A stretch of 13,927 bases of DNA, from NCBI GenBank assembly GCA_003556955.1, contig PWQB01000462.1:1-13927 (forward strand), given 5' to 3'. This document shows, one piece after another, positions 13,742 to 13,927 of this stretch. The stretch comes from Nostocaceae cyanobacterium CSSed10_463m. GTDB lineage: Bacteria; Cyanobacteriota; Cyanobacteriia; Cyanobacteriales; Nostocaceae. How positions within the stretch are numbered: position 1 is the first letter of the stretch; the number at the start of each line of letters is the position of its first letter. The notes beneath the pieces were generated by a model, which was not told where the DNA came from, made no database searches, and was given only the letters and a program-made list of their open reading frames with translations. Position numbers and translations under genes: made by a program.

Positions 13742-13764
13742 GACTTTTCTGCACTCATTACTCA
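13728..13764. terminator. 13-bp hairpin, probable bidirectional terminator built from heptamers
   Basis: TGAGTAATGAGTG (13728-13740) and CACTCATTACTCA (13752-13764) are exact reverse complements around an 11-nt loop. The 5' arm contains the nuclease stop codon, and the hairpin lies between the convergent nuclease and the right-edge gene. Each arm is two near-copies of a 7-mer (TGAGTAA / TGAGTGA). Following sequence is A/T-rich (TTAATTATT) without a clean T-run. Confidence 0.5.
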
Positions 13765-13771
13765 TTAATTA

Positions 13772-13927
13772 TTAATCAGAATCTGCTGTAGTCACAACAG
13801 CTTCAACAGTAGCTTTTTGCTGTGCTTCATCCACAGAAGTAATCGCCCAACGTAGAGGTTCACCCTGCTTTTGCAACTCAGCTTCAATTGCCTTTTCCAA
13901 CTCAGTGGGAGTTTCTTGCAAATCAAC
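13772..13927 (-). CDS. Partial gene, C-terminal 51 residues of an unknown protein
   Basis: Reading leftwards from the window edge, one minus-strand frame is open for 51 codons to TAA at 13772-13774. The peptide includes VDLQETPTELEKAIEAELQK, GEPLRWAITSVDEAQQ and an acidic end, TTADSD. The composition (E, K, Q, A in an amphipathic pattern, then a short strand GEPLRWAITSV) looks like real protein. The start lies outside the window, and I do not recognise the family. It is convergent with the nuclease gene across the hairpin at 13728-13764. Confidence 0.7.
   Translation of the reverse strand, partial: VDLQETPTELEKAIEAELQKQGEPLRWAITSVDEAQQKATVEAVVTTADSD

Overview
The window looks like chromosomal DNA from a filamentous, Nostoc/Anabaena-type cyanobacterium (Nostocales). 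The basis is twelve exact copies of the HIP1 octamer GCGATCGC in 13.9 kb, several 7-bp short tandem repeat arrays next to gene ends, and protein families typical of this group (DUF3326, glycogen debranching enzyme, XRE regulator fused to a substrate-binding domain). The genus is an inference from style, not from a database match.

Layout. Positions 1-309 are the C-terminal ATPase end of a sensor histidine kinase. Positions 414-2738 encode a PcrA/UvrD-type DNA helicase, which meets a small two-helix membrane protein (2776-2958, minus strand) at a shared bidirectional terminator. A 281-bp regulatory gap follows, holding an NtcA-like site and a strong inverted repeat, then glgX (3240-5390). The gap 5391-6301 has no long gene but is rich in structure: a heptamer array, a terminator, an SD-preceded 40-codon ORF on the minus strand, a 105-bp inverted-repeat element, four consecutive stem-loops, a 15-bp palindrome and an orphan terminator. 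Then come a HAD phosphatase/mutase (6302-6982), a convergent XRE plus substrate-binding-domain regulator (7007-8164, minus), a spacer with two strong hairpins, and a MalF/UgpA-type sugar ABC permease (8378-9262, minus) divergent from purN (9287-9943).

Positions 10010-13741 are more accessory in character: an Rpn-family PD-(D/E)XK nuclease with a well-formed internal translation start, a CPBP (CAAX/Abi-type) membrane protease, a DUF3326 protein that looks like core cyanobacterial sequence, and a standalone PD-(D/E)XK nuclease with an unfamiliar N-terminal domain. A partial unknown gene enters from the right on the minus strand.

How the parts relate. GlgX, the HAD enzyme and the sugar permease suggest a loose carbohydrate theme, but strands and spacing do not support one operon. 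The permease has no ATPase, partner permease or binding protein here. The strongest candidate for an under-described system is the Rpn locus: a weak start for the full-length nuclease and a strong internal Shine-Dalgarno for an in-frame 75-residue C-terminal protein, the arrangement expected of an intragenic toxin/antitoxin. The second is the 12944-13741 nuclease, and the third is the structured 5391-6295 gap.
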